From Nanohaloarchaea archaeon PL-Br10_U2g5 (GTDB lineage Archaea; Halobacteriota; Halobacteria; Halobacteriales; Haloferacaceae), in contig LKMY01000066.1 of assembly GCA_001564205.1 (NCBI GenBank), forward strand, positions 1-8,144: 8,144 nt of DNA, given 5' to 3'. Positions 1-6,015 of the stretch are shown here, in pieces. The notes beneath the pieces are model-generated. The model did no database searches. It had not been told where the DNA came from and saw only the letters and a program-made list of their open reading frames with translations. Position numbers and translations under genes: made by a program. Within the stretch, counting starts at the first letter, position 1, and the number at the start of each line of letters is the position of its first letter.

Positions 1-219
1 AGCGTCGCCGACCGTCTCAGATCGCACGTCTCGGAGCATCAAACGGGAATGATCCAGGATCTCGCGTTCGCGTTGGCGTGGGTTGCACTCGTGTCGCTGT
101 TGTTCGATTTCGTCTTCACGAGCGCGCCGACGTGGGCGTACTACCTGTTCATGCTCGCGGGGATCCCGGCGTACTTCGGCTTTTTCATCTCACTGGAGAT
201 GGCGAGAGCACAACAGTAG
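1..219 (+). CDS. Small two-helix membrane protein, C-terminal part (5' end outside window)
   Basis: The frame is open from base 1 to a TAG at 217-219 and gives 72 residues. It begins with a charged segment (SVADRLRSHVSEHQTG), followed by two hydrophobic stretches, about residues 20-40 (LAFALAWVALVSLLFDF) and 46-66 (WAYYLFMLAGIPAYFGFFI). It ends in a short polar tail (EMARAQQ). This is the layout of a small two-helix inner-membrane protein with a cytoplasmic basic/polar N-terminal part. Short proteins of this kind, with an Arg-rich N-terminus and an aromatic second helix, are common and uncharacterised in haloarchaea; I cannot assign a function. An ATG at 49 is in frame, but the open frame upstream of it shares the same composition, so the gene most likely starts left of the window. 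It converges on the MATE gene with only 36 bases between the two stop codons. Confidence 0.75.
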   Translation, partial: SVADRLRSHVSEHQTGMIQDLAFALAWVALVSLLFDFVFTSAPTWAYYLFMLAGIPAYFGFFISLEMARAQQ

Positions 220-255
220 CCGAGCCGCGTCCGGCCCGGGTCGGGACTGCGCGAT

Positions 256-1740
256 TCAGTCGTTGAGCGCGTCGGTAGCGGTCTCATGCGGCTGGTCGGT
301 TTCCTTTTTGATCACGCCGTCGGTCCACGTCCCACGGAGGAACCACGCGACGCCCACGAGGAAGGAGACGACCGCCGCGGTCGCGTACGCCCACCAGAGC
401 CCCACGACGCCCCAGTCGAATCCGGTGTAGCCGACGTCAACAGTGGGAATCTCTACGGGGCCGACCCCGAACCCACCGAGTGTGACGCCGACCGCGCCGA
501 ACGCGAGCAGCGCGGCCAGCGGGACCCGCACCCCCCACCGCGACAGCAGCGATAACACGAGCGCCGCCTTCGTGTGGCCCGCCCCGCGGAACGCGCCCTG
601 AATCACCATCAGCCCACCGAAGAAAGCCCATGACAGCGCGATCACCCTGAGGAAGACGATCCCTTCGGCGATCGTCGCCGGATCGTCGATAAAGACGCCC
701 ATTGCGGTCGCGGGAAACAGCCAGACTGCACCGCCAGCCACCCCGAGAAGCGCCATCGTCCCGACGGTTGCGACGCGGGTGACTGCGACGGCGCGGTCGG
801 GCGTGTCGGCACCGAGGTTCTGACCGACGCCCGTCGCGGTCGCCTGCCCGACCGCGCCCGCGACCGACCACGAGACGGACATCAGCCGGACCCCGATTCC
901 GTACGCGGCCGTTGCGGCCGGTCCGAATCGGGCGACGAGCGCTGCCATGAACACCGCCGCGAACGACCGCGCCCAGCCGTCGAGCGTCGCCGGGTAGCCG
1001 ACATCGATGAGCTTGCGGAGGATCGCCGGATTCGGCTTCAGGTCACCGATGTACAGCTTCACGCCCCAGTCGCCTTGGAGCAGGATCCAGACGCCGATCG
1101 CGGTCACGAACAGCCGAGCGATGAGCGTCGCGATCGCGGCCCCTTGCGTCCCGAGTGCGGGGACCGGCCCCCAACCGAGAATGAATATCGGATCGATAAC
1201 GATGTTAATCCCAGCGGAGATCCCGACGAGCCACATCGCCGTTTTGGTGTCGCCCGCACCCTGCAGCGAGGAGCGGAACGCGAAAAAGAGGAACGTGAGC
1301 GGCAGCGTCAGAAAGATGACCTCGATGTACGCGAGCGCCTCGACGAACACCGCGTCGCGAGCGCCGATCCAGTACAACAGCCAGTGACGGGTCGCGAAGC
1401 CAACGAGCGCGAGCGCGAGGGAGACGACGATCGCGAGCAGGACGGTCTGGGCGACGACCTCATCCGCACGCCGGTCGTTTCCCGCGCCGACGTGTTGAGA
1501 CACCAGCGCGATCGTCGCCGCGGTGAGCCCCATCGCGGTGGAGACGAACAGCCACGAAAGCGGAAACATCAGGGAGACGGCCGCGACGGCCTCGGTGCTC
1601 ACACGGCCGACCCAGAACATGTCCGCGAGGTTGTAGAGAGTCTGCAGGAGGTTACCGAGTACGAGCGGCCACGCGAGATCGAACAGCTTCGGGGAGATGG
1701 CTCCCGTCGTCATATCGACTCGCGCGTCGTCGTTTCCCAC
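256..1740 (-). CDS. MATE-family multidrug/toxin efflux antiporter
   Basis: This is a 494-residue polytopic membrane protein of the MATE family, which exports organic cations and drugs in exchange for Na+ or H+. The two pseudo-symmetric halves of the fold are visible. The first ends its loop with SLQGAGDTKTA (about 158-168), and the second repeats it as AFRGAGHTKAA (about 383-393). TM1 carries LYNLAD with Asp40. TM5 carries N179 and D183 in NIVID. Spacing and position match the Asp41/Asn180/Asp184 cation-coupling set known from the Pyrococcus furiosus MATE protein, so the transporter should be active. The length is slightly above the usual 440-480 because of a Gly-rich loop near 420-440 (GGFGVGPVEIPTVDVGYTG) and an acidic tail. 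The start is a GTG at 1740, with an in-frame TAG twelve codons further upstream. An ATG at 1713 (MTTGAISPKLF, 485 residues) is a credible alternative. It lies 83 bases after the SDR gene on the same strand. No promoter is obvious, so cotranscription is likely. The substrate cannot be predicted. Confidence 0.93.
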   Translation of the reverse strand: MGNDDARVDMTTGAISPKLFDLAWPLVLGNLLQTLYNLADMFWVGRVSTEAVAAVSLMFPLSWLFVSTAMGLTAATIALVSQHVGAGNDRRADEVVAQTVLLAIVVSLALALVGFATRHWLLYWIGARDAVFVEALAYIEVIFLTLPLTFLFFAFRSSLQGAGDTKTAMWLVGISAGINIVIDPIFILGWGPVPALGTQGAAIATLIARLFVTAIGVWILLQGDWGVKLYIGDLKPNPAILRKLIDVGYPATLDGWARSFAAVFMAALVARFGPAATAAYGIGVRLMSVSWSVAGAVGQATATGVGQNLGADTPDRAVAVTRVATVGTMALLGVAGGAVWLFPATAMGVFIDDPATIAEGIVFLRVIALSWAFFGGLMVIQGAFRGAGHTKAALVLSLLSRWGVRVPLAALLAFGAVGVTLGGFGVGPVEIPTVDVGYTGFDWGVVGLWWAYATAAVVSFLVGVAWFLRGTWTDGVIKKETDQPHETATDALND

Positions 1741-1778
1741 GGTGCGTTCTACGCCGATCGAGGGGTGGAAGCCTCCTA

Positions 1779-1813
1779 ATGGTTCGGGAGCCGGCGAGTC
1801 GGTCGAGAACCAT
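1779..1813. repeat. 7-bp inverted repeat between SDR and MATE genes
   Basis: ATGGTTC at 1779-1785 is the exact reverse complement of GAACCAT at 1807-1813, with 21 bases between them. The space contains the palindrome GCCGGC. On the transcribed (-) strand the element lies just after the SDR stop codon and is followed directly by a purine-rich AGGAGG-type stretch (about 1772-1777). That stretch is too far from the MATE start, about 30 bases, to act as its ribosome binding site. It could be an intercistronic RNA hairpin or a protein site; a chance repeat is not excluded. Confidence 0.35.
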
Positions 1814-1823
1814 GTTCCGACGG

Positions 1824-2480
1824 TTACCGGCCGAGCCGCCGGATGTCGCTGACGTCGAGCAGGGACGCTCCAGGGTCGAGCGCCGTACGATACGCCGCGT
1901 TGGCGACGACATTGACCGGGAGCGGCCGCGACTCGCCGAGCCGATCGGCAATCGGCGGAAGCGAGTCTACGAGCCGGAATCCGGTGTTAACGAGCGGTGA
2001 GAAGTGCGGCTGGTCAGTCCCGTATACCGGCCCGGAGCGGAGCGTAACGTGGTCGAGATCGAGGTCGGCTATCGCCGCCTCGGCGCGCCGCTTGGCCGTC
2101 AGGTACGCGTTTCGCACGCCCGGTGGCTTCACCGCGGACGAGAGGAAGACGTACGTCTCGACGCCGGCACGCTCCGCCTCCAACGCTGTGAGTATCGCGC
2201 TGTCGCCGTTGACGCGCTCGAAGGTGACGCCGGCGTTCGGCGCCTCGGAAATAACACCGACGGAGTGGACGACTGCGTCGACATCGTCGAGTCTGTCGCG
2301 CCACACGTTCGGTCGAAAGAGGTCTGCACTGGTCCACGAGACCGCGTCAGTCCACGGGGCGTCGGTAGCCGGTCGCCCACTCCGCGAGACGCTCCGGACT
2401 TCATGCCCGTCGCGGACCGCGAGCCGACAGACGTCTCGACCGATGAATCCGCTGCCGCCGACGACGAGGAGCGTTGCCAT
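1824..2480 (-). CDS. Atypical SDR-family NAD(P)-binding protein (NDUFA9/ycf39-like)
   Basis: This is a 218-residue Rossmann-fold protein. The N-terminus MATLLVVGGSGFIGRDV contains the dinucleotide-binding GGxGFIG loop at residues 8-14. It is followed by an expected beta-alpha-beta pattern, with VRSVSRSGRP near 28-37 as the NADP-type basic/serine patch. DAVVHSVGV (69-77) corresponds to the second conserved nucleotide-contact strand. A YxxxK pair is present at Tyr126/Lys130 (AYLTAK), and VETYVFLSSAV (107-117) supplies the serine-bearing strand. This supports an atypical or extended short-chain dehydrogenase of the group annotated as NAD-dependent epimerase or complex I NDUFA9-like protein. Members bind NAD(P), but their substrates are mostly unknown. 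The ATG at 2480 is chosen because it puts the first beta strand at the N-terminus, as usual for the family. An in-frame GTG at 2543 would add 21 residues of unlikely Arg/Pro-rich sequence. It lies between copA and the MATE gene on the same strand. No clear promoter precedes it. Confidence 0.88.
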   Translation of the reverse strand: MATLLVVGGSGFIGRDVCRLAVRDGHEVRSVSRSGRPATDAPWTDAVSWTSADLFRPNVWRDRLDDVDAVVHSVGVISEAPNAGVTFERVNGDSAILTALEAERAGVETYVFLSSAVKPPGVRNAYLTAKRRAEAAIADLDLDHVTLRSGPVYGTDQPHFSPLVNTGFRLVDSLPPIADRLGESRPLPVNVVANAAYRTALDPGASLLDVSDIRRLGR

Positions 2481-2594
2481 GACCGGTAGTAGGCCCCGGG
2501 GCGTCTTGGCGTTTCGGGGGTGCCTGCCTGAAGCGATGGCCACCCCAGAACGTGAGTACGCGATCAGGTGAGCGCGAACGATATCAACGATGAC

Positions 2595-2608
2595 GGCGAC
2601 TTGTCGCC
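2595..2608 (-). repeat. Short hairpin just downstream of copA
   Basis: GGCGAC at 2595-2600 and GTCGCC at 2603-2608 form a near-palindrome, beginning 4 bases after the copA TGA codon on the - strand. Allowing a four-base loop, the RNA stem is 5 bp and GC-only. There is no U-tract after it, which archaeal termination usually needs, so it may serve as a 3'-end stabiliser or processing element rather than a terminator, or be chance. Confidence 0.3.
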
Positions 2609-2612
2609 TATT

Positions 2613-5342
2613 TCACTCGAATAGCCGGTAGAACGGTCGCGCGATGATAAAGTGATAGTCGTGGTCGGGCGTAAAACGGCGGAACGCGAGGCTGTTCGTC
2701 ATCACCGACACCGACGAGCCAGCCATTGCAAACCCTGCGAGTGCGGGGTTTAACAGCCCCAGCGAGGCGATCGGGATCAGCGTCACGTTGTACGCGAACG
2801 CCCAGAACAGGTTCTGTTTGACCTTCGCGATCGTCGCCTCGGAGATCCGCAACGCCTTCAGTACATCTCGTGGGTCGTCTCGCATCAGCGTCACGTCTGC
2901 CGATTCGAGCGCCACGTCGGTCCCCGAACCGATCGCGATCCCGACGTGTGCGGTCGTGAGCGCGGGGGCGTCGTTGACGCCGTCGCCGACCATCACCGCC
3001 CGGCTCCCGTCCGACTGAATTGCGTCGATCGCGTCGGCTTTGTCTCCCGGCAACACCCCCGCGCGAACCCGGTCCGGATCAATACCGACTCGATCGGCGA
3101 CGGCGCGAGCCGTTCGCTCGTTGTCGCCGGTAAGCATCGAGACTTCGATCCCGCGGTCGCGGAGATCGCTCACCGTCTCGCGCGCGCTCTCTCGAACGGT
3201 GTCCGCGGTCGCGACGACGCCAAGCAACTCCCCGCCGGATCCGTCCGCGGACGCGATTGCGACGAGCATCGCTGTCTTCCCCTCCCGTTCGAGCCGCTCC
3301 ATCGTTGCCTCGGCGGGCCCGGGATCGATCCCGTTCTCGCGGAGCAGCGCTCGGTTCCCGACGAGCGTCTCGCCCTCGGTGGTCGTCGCTTTCACCCCGT
3401 GGCCGGGAACGTTCTCGAACTCGCTCGGCTCGCCACTGTCGACGCCGCGCTCCCGGGCGCCGACGACGATCGCCTTTCCGAGTGGGTGCTCGCTGCCTGA
3501 CTCGGCGGCTGCAGCCGCGCGGAGCAGTCGGTTTTCAGCCCCGGCACTAGCGCGCTTGGTTTCGGTCTCGGCGTCGGATGCCGTGTCGCCCTCCGTCTCG
3601 GTGTCGACCGCGACACCGCCGTCCGGAGTCGGATCGCTCCCGCTCGCTCTCTCACTGTGGAGGGACCCACTCCCGTCGATTGGCTCCCCGTCCGCGAAGG
3701 CGACGACGTCCGTGAGCTCCATCTCGCCGTGCGTCAGCGTCCCCGTCTTGTCGAAGACGACGACGTCGACGTCGCGGACGCGCTCGAGCACGTCACCGCC
3801 TTTAAACAAAACACCGTTTGTCGCCGCGATAGTGGAGCCGACCATCGTCGCAGCGGGCGTCGCCAGCCCCAGCGCGCAGGGACAGGCGATGAGGACCGCG
3901 GACGCGAAGACGACCATCGAGAACTCGAGGACGCTCACGCCGCCCGCAACCGGACCGCCGCCAACAGGCCCCCAGAGCGGTAGCCAGTTGACGAACGCGG
4001 CGAGCGTTTCGGGGAACAGCGCCCAGACGAGCGCCCATACCACCGCGTTGGCGATGACGACGGGGACGAAAATACCCGACACGCGGTCGACGAGCCGCTG
4101 GATATCGGGCTGACGGGACTGGGCTTCGCGGACGCGCTCGACGATCTGACGGATCGCGGTGTCTTTCCCGACCTTCGTCGCCTCGACGAGGAGCACGCCG
4201 TTCTCGTTGATCGTCGCGCCGACCACCTCGTCGCCCGGCCCCTTCTCCACGGGGACTGACTCGCCCGTGAGCATCGACTCGTCGACCGCGGAGTCGCCGT
4301 CGATCACGACTCCGTCAGTGGGGATCTTCTCTCCCGGCCGGACTTTCATCCTGTCACCAACCTCGATCGCATCGACCGAAATCGTCCGCTCGACCCCGTC
4401 GTCGTCGACGAGCGTCGCTTCGTCGGCGCTCAGTCGGAGCAGCTTCCGTAACGCGTCGCTCGCGCGGGCCTTCGAACGCGCCTCAAGCCAGTTCCCGACG
4501 GTGATGAACCAGAGGATGAACGCGACGGCCTCGAAGTAGAAGTCGCCGACCAGCGGGTAGCCGAGCAGCGGACCGATCAGGACGGCCGAGCTGAACAGAT
4601 ACCCCGCAGAGGTACCGATCGCGACCAACGTGTCCATGTTGACGTTGCGGTTGTTAGACCACGCGCGGACCGCTCCTGAAAAGAACTCCCGGCCGAGCGT
4701 CCCCATCAACACGCTGGCGATGACGAACTCGATCCATCCCACGTCGACGCCAGCGATCGCCACCGGGACGCCGTACAGACCGATCATCCCACCCATCAGG
4801 TACCAGAACGGAAGGGTGAGGACTCCGCCCCCGATCACGAGTCGCCGCTGCCGTGAGAGCTCGCGATCCGCTGCGCTCGTCTGCGTGCCGTCCGAGATCG
4901 CCGTTTCGGCGTCGCTCTCGGCGTCTCTGACTGGGTCGTACCCGGCTTCTTCGATGGCGGTATACACATCTTCGATCCCCGCGTCGACGGGGTTGTACTC
5001 GACCCGCGCCTCGTCGGTAGCGGCGTTGACATCGACCTCGATCACGCCGTGGACCTCACCGATGGCCTCCTCGTTCGCTGCGGCGCAGTTCGAACAGCTC
5101 ATCCCGGTGATTTCTATTGTCACCGTCTCAGAGACAGGATCGTACCCCGACTCTCGAATCGTCGCGTACACCTCGGCGAGTGAGACGCGGTCCGGGTCGT
5201 ACGTAACGGTCCCTTCGTTGGTCGCGAAGCTGACGGACGCCTCTTCGACACCCGAGAGCGACTCGACTGACTCGGTCACCGTCGCCGAGCAGGTCGAACA
5301 GGACATCCCACCAATTTCGAGGTGTGCGATACGGGTGCTCAT
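2613..5342 (-). CDS. copA: Cu(I)-exporting P1B-type ATPase with two N-terminal HMA domains (CopA)
   Basis: This is a 909-residue copper-exporting P1B-1 ATPase, which couples ATP hydrolysis to removal of Cu(I) from the cytoplasm. Domains in order: HMA1 (about 4-71) with MSCSTC at 13-18; HMA2 (about 73-137) with MSCSNC at 81-86; an acidic linker; and the membrane part, with the actuator loop TGES at 359-362. The ion-binding helix holds CPC at 487-489. The phosphorylation motif DKTGT is at 531-535 (Asp531), the HP dipeptide at 619-620, TGDN at 738-741 and GDGVND at 786-791. The last two helices carry YN at 851-852 and MAGSS at 873-877. CPC + YN + MxxSS is the monovalent copper/silver signature, so Zn or Co is unlikely. 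An unusual acidic low-complexity insert fills about 551-602 of the nucleotide-binding domain. The start at 5342 is preferred over an in-frame ATG at 5372 (ten residues more), because the TATA element at 5384-5391 predicts transcription starting near 5361, after that upstream ATG. It is divergent from cspA. No copper chaperone or TRASH-domain regulator is adjacent within the window. Confidence 0.95.
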   Translation of the reverse strand: MSTRIAHLEIGGMSCSTCSATVTESVESLSGVEEASVSFATNEGTVTYDPDRVSLAEVYATIRESGYDPVSETVTIEITGMSCSNCAAANEEAIGEVHGVIEVDVNAATDEARVEYNPVDAGIEDVYTAIEEAGYDPVRDAESDAETAISDGTQTSAADRELSRQRRLVIGGGVLTLPFWYLMGGMIGLYGVPVAIAGVDVGWIEFVIASVLMGTLGREFFSGAVRAWSNNRNVNMDTLVAIGTSAGYLFSSAVLIGPLLGYPLVGDFYFEAVAFILWFITVGNWLEARSKARASDALRKLLRLSADEATLVDDDGVERTISVDAIEVGDRMKVRPGEKIPTDGVVIDGDSAVDESMLTGESVPVEKGPGDEVVGATINENGVLLVEATKVGKDTAIRQIVERVREAQSRQPDIQRLVDRVSGIFVPVVIANAVVWALVWALFPETLAAFVNWLPLWGPVGGGPVAGGVSVLEFSMVVFASAVLIACPCALGLATPAATMVGSTIAATNGVLFKGGDVLERVRDVDVVVFDKTGTLTHGEMELTDVVAFADGEPIDGSGSLHSERASGSDPTPDGGVAVDTETEGDTASDAETETKRASAGAENRLLRAAAAAESGSEHPLGKAIVVGARERGVDSGEPSEFENVPGHGVKATTTEGETLVGNRALLRENGIDPGPAEATMERLEREGKTAMLVAIASADGSGGELLGVVATADTVRESARETVSDLRDRGIEVSMLTGDNERTARAVADRVGIDPDRVRAGVLPGDKADAIDAIQSDGSRAVMVGDGVNDAPALTTAHVGIAIGSGTDVALESADVTLMRDDPRDVLKALRISEATIAKVKQNLFWAFAYNVTLIPIASLGLLNPALAGFAMAGSSVSVMTNSLAFRRFTPDHDYHFIIARPFYRLFE

Positions 5343-5383
5343 GATACGTGTAGATAGGGGGCCCGTACTCATGCGGATTGTGG

Positions 5384-5391
5384 TTTATAAT
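5384..5391 (-). promoter_or_regulatory. TATA element of the copA promoter
   Basis: The - strand reads GGGGATTATAAACC here. TTATAAA matches the archaeal TATA box and is preceded by a purine-rich stretch suitable for TFB contact. With the usual 26-27 base spacing, transcription would begin near 5361, leaving a leader of about 19 bases without a Shine-Dalgarno sequence before the ATG at 5342. This position argues against translation from the ATG at 5372. Confidence 0.65.
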
Positions 5392-5411
5392 CCCCGGATC
5401 AGCAAGCGCCT

Positions 5412-5432
5412 ACACTTTTGAATACAAAGTGT
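5412..5432. promoter_or_regulatory. 7-bp inverted repeat upstream of the copA promoter, candidate operator
   Basis: ACACTTT at 5412-5418 and AAAGTGT at 5426-5432 are perfect reverse complements separated by seven bases (TGAATAC). The element ends about 21 bases upstream of the copA TATA box, centred roughly 61 bases before the predicted transcription start. That is where a dimeric activator would bind ahead of the TFB site. In Halobacterium salinarum an Lrp-type regulator (VNG1179C) is known to control the copper ATPase gene yvgX. Whether a homologue acts here cannot be seen, and the site could equally serve the divergent cspA side. Confidence 0.45.
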
Positions 5433-5466
5433 TTCTATGCGGTTTCGACCTCAGTTAATTGATCAT

Positions 5467-5486
5467 GCGCTGCGCTTCGACAGCGC
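5467..5486. repeat. GC-rich 6-bp stem-loop and overlapping direct repeat
   Basis: GCGCTG at 5467-5472 and CAGCGC at 5481-5486 can pair across an eight-base loop. The octamer GCGCTGCG also occurs twice in the same stretch (5467-5474 and 5483-5490). It lies in the divergent copA/cspA region, about 125 bases before the predicted copA transcript start and outside both transcripts as inferred, so a role as RNA structure is doubtful. Confidence 0.3.
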
Positions 5487-5514
5487 TGCGATGTCTCTCG
5501 CGCGTGAGTGAACG

Positions 5515-5573
5515 TGTTCAGAACAAAGACGCTATCGAGATTGGAACTGTTTGGAACAAAGACGCTATCCAGA
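5515..5573. repeat. Two tandem copies of a 26-bp direct repeat, 33-bp period
   Basis: The copies are 5515-5540 and 5548-5573 and match at 23 of 26 positions. They share an uninterrupted 16-base core, GAACAAAGACGCTATC (5521-5536 and 5554-5569). The mismatches are at 5519/5552, 5520/5553 and 5537/5570. Each copy opens with a small dyad, GTTCAGAAC in the first and GTTTGGAAC in the second. Between them TTGGAAC occurs twice, ten bases apart (5541 and 5551). The 33-base period is close to three helical turns, placing equivalent bases on the same DNA face. The array ends about 67 bases upstream of the cspA TATA box, which suggests a regulatory array, although a simple tandem duplication is also possible. 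Confidence 0.7.
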
Positions 5574-5640
5574 ACCGTATCAAACGAATGGGGCCCTCGA
5601 AACGACCGAAACTACGGTTTTCGCAAAATACACCCAACAC

Positions 5641-5647
5641 TTATATT
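5641..5647 (+). promoter_or_regulatory. TATA element of the cspA promoter
   Basis: TTATATT at 5641-5647 is centred 29 bases before the cspA ATG at 5673. With the normal 26-base TATA-to-start distance, the transcript begins at about 5670, so the mRNA is leaderless or nearly so. This agrees with the absence of a Shine-Dalgarno sequence and fixes the ATG at 5673 as the start. Confidence 0.65.
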
Positions 5648-5672
5648 CTGGTTCCGTGTTTGTCAGAGCGCG

Positions 5673-5867
5673 ATGGCGACAGGCAAGGTCGACTTCTTTA
5701 ACGACACCGGCGGCTACGGATTCATCGAGAGCGACGACGCTGACGAGGACGTGTTCTTCCACATGGAAGACGTCGGCGGCCCGGACCTCGAGGAAGGCCA
5801 AGAGGTAGAGTTTGAAATCGAGCAGGCGGACAAGGGGCCGCGAGCCAAGAACCTCACTCGGCTGTAA
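5673..5867 (+). CDS. cspA: Cold-shock-domain protein CspA
   Basis: This is a 64-residue protein made of a single cold-shock domain, a five-stranded OB fold that binds single-stranded RNA and DNA and helps mRNA remain unfolded. The N-terminus MATGKVDFFNDTGGYGFIES carries the RNP1-type motif GYGFI at 14-18, and DVFFHM at 26-31 is the RNP2-type motif. The end, KGPRAKNLTRL, is the family's usual final strand. The length is standard for the haloarchaeal version, and the acidic middle (DDADEDVF, DLEEGQEVEFEIE) is the expected halophilic adaptation. Translation from the ATG at 5673 gives exactly the complete domain; the frame is open further upstream to 5508, but that extension is rejected. It is transcribed divergently from copA and converges on the peroxidase gene. 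Haloarchaea carry several such genes, and cold induction cannot be judged from sequence. Confidence 0.95.
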   Translation: MATGKVDFFNDTGGYGFIESDDADEDVFFHMEDVGGPDLEEGQEVEFEIEQADKGPRAKNLTRL

Positions 5868-5950
5868 GCTCCCGACGACGCCGAATCGCTTTCGAAACAC
5901 GTCTCGTATATATCACATTCACAGCGACGGCGACGACGGGTGCACAGACC

Positions 5951-5969
5951 AGCTCCGGAGCTCGCGAGC
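5951..5969. repeat. Two overlapping perfect palindromes in the cspA/peroxidase convergent gap
   Basis: AGCTCCGGAGCT (5951-5962) and GCTCGCGAGC (5960-5969) are perfect palindromes of 12 and 10 bp that share three bases. They lie 83 bases after the cspA stop and 47 bases after the peroxidase stop. There is no U-tract on either side, so this is not a typical archaeal terminator; a protein site or chance in GC-rich DNA are the alternatives. A weaker 5-bp stem (GCCGA 5999-6003 with TCGGC 6011-6015) overlaps the end of the peroxidase gene. The rest of 5868-6015 shows no gene. Confidence 0.4.
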
Positions 5970-6015
5970 AGATCGCTTACTGACCGTTTCAAGCGAGCGC
6001 CGAACGAGAATCGGC

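Larger units (their letters stand above)
5343..5672. other. Divergent control region between copA and cspA
   Basis: This 330-base stretch contains no credible gene and is visibly more AT-rich than its flanks. From left to right it holds the short copA leader, the copA TATA element (5384-5391), a 7-bp dyad (5412-5432), a small GC hairpin (5467-5486), two copies of a 26-base direct repeat (5515-5540 and 5548-5573), and the cspA TATA element (5641-5647). The + frame open from a GTG at 5508 runs into cspA but is interpreted as non-coding. Its first 55 codons give a basic, Cys/Trp-containing peptide unlike haloarchaeal proteins, and the cold-shock domain is complete without it. Confidence 0.8.

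Noticed and set aside
2481..2543. GTG start at 2543 adding 21 residues to the SDR protein
   Set aside because: The extra residues (MAIASGRHPRNAKTPRGLLPV) precede the first Rossmann strand, are unlike the rest of the protein and replace a good ATG by a GTG.
2517..2546. GGGGTG (2517-2522) and CACCCC (2541-2546) as a hairpin before the SDR gene
   Set aside because: An 18-base loop with a short GC-only stem is common by chance in this composition, and there is no supporting context.
1843..2571. 242-codon open frame on + opposite the SDR gene
   Set aside because: Basic Ser/Arg/Thr-rich translation with no fold signature; the - strand frame has a GGSGFIG Rossmann loop and a YxxxK pair.
3040..4113. 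357-codon open frame on + opposite copA
   Set aside because: Ser/Thr/Pro/Arg-rich product without motifs, fully antisense to the conserved ATPase core (CPC, DKTGT, HP).
5343..5372. Alternative upstream ATG for copA at 5372 (ten extra residues)
   Set aside because: The TATA element at 5384-5391 is too close (about 15 bases) to yield a transcript containing that ATG, and HMA1 is complete from the ATG at 5342.
4630..5421. 263-codon open frame on + opposite the copA N-terminal region
   Set aside because: Ser/Thr-rich antisense shadow that also runs through the copA promoter; the opposite strand encodes two clear HMA domains.
5515..5573. Direct repeats considered as a CRISPR remnant or transposon target duplication
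   Set aside because: Only two copies, with seven bases between them instead of a 30-40 base spacer; no cas gene, transposase or flanking inverted ends are present.
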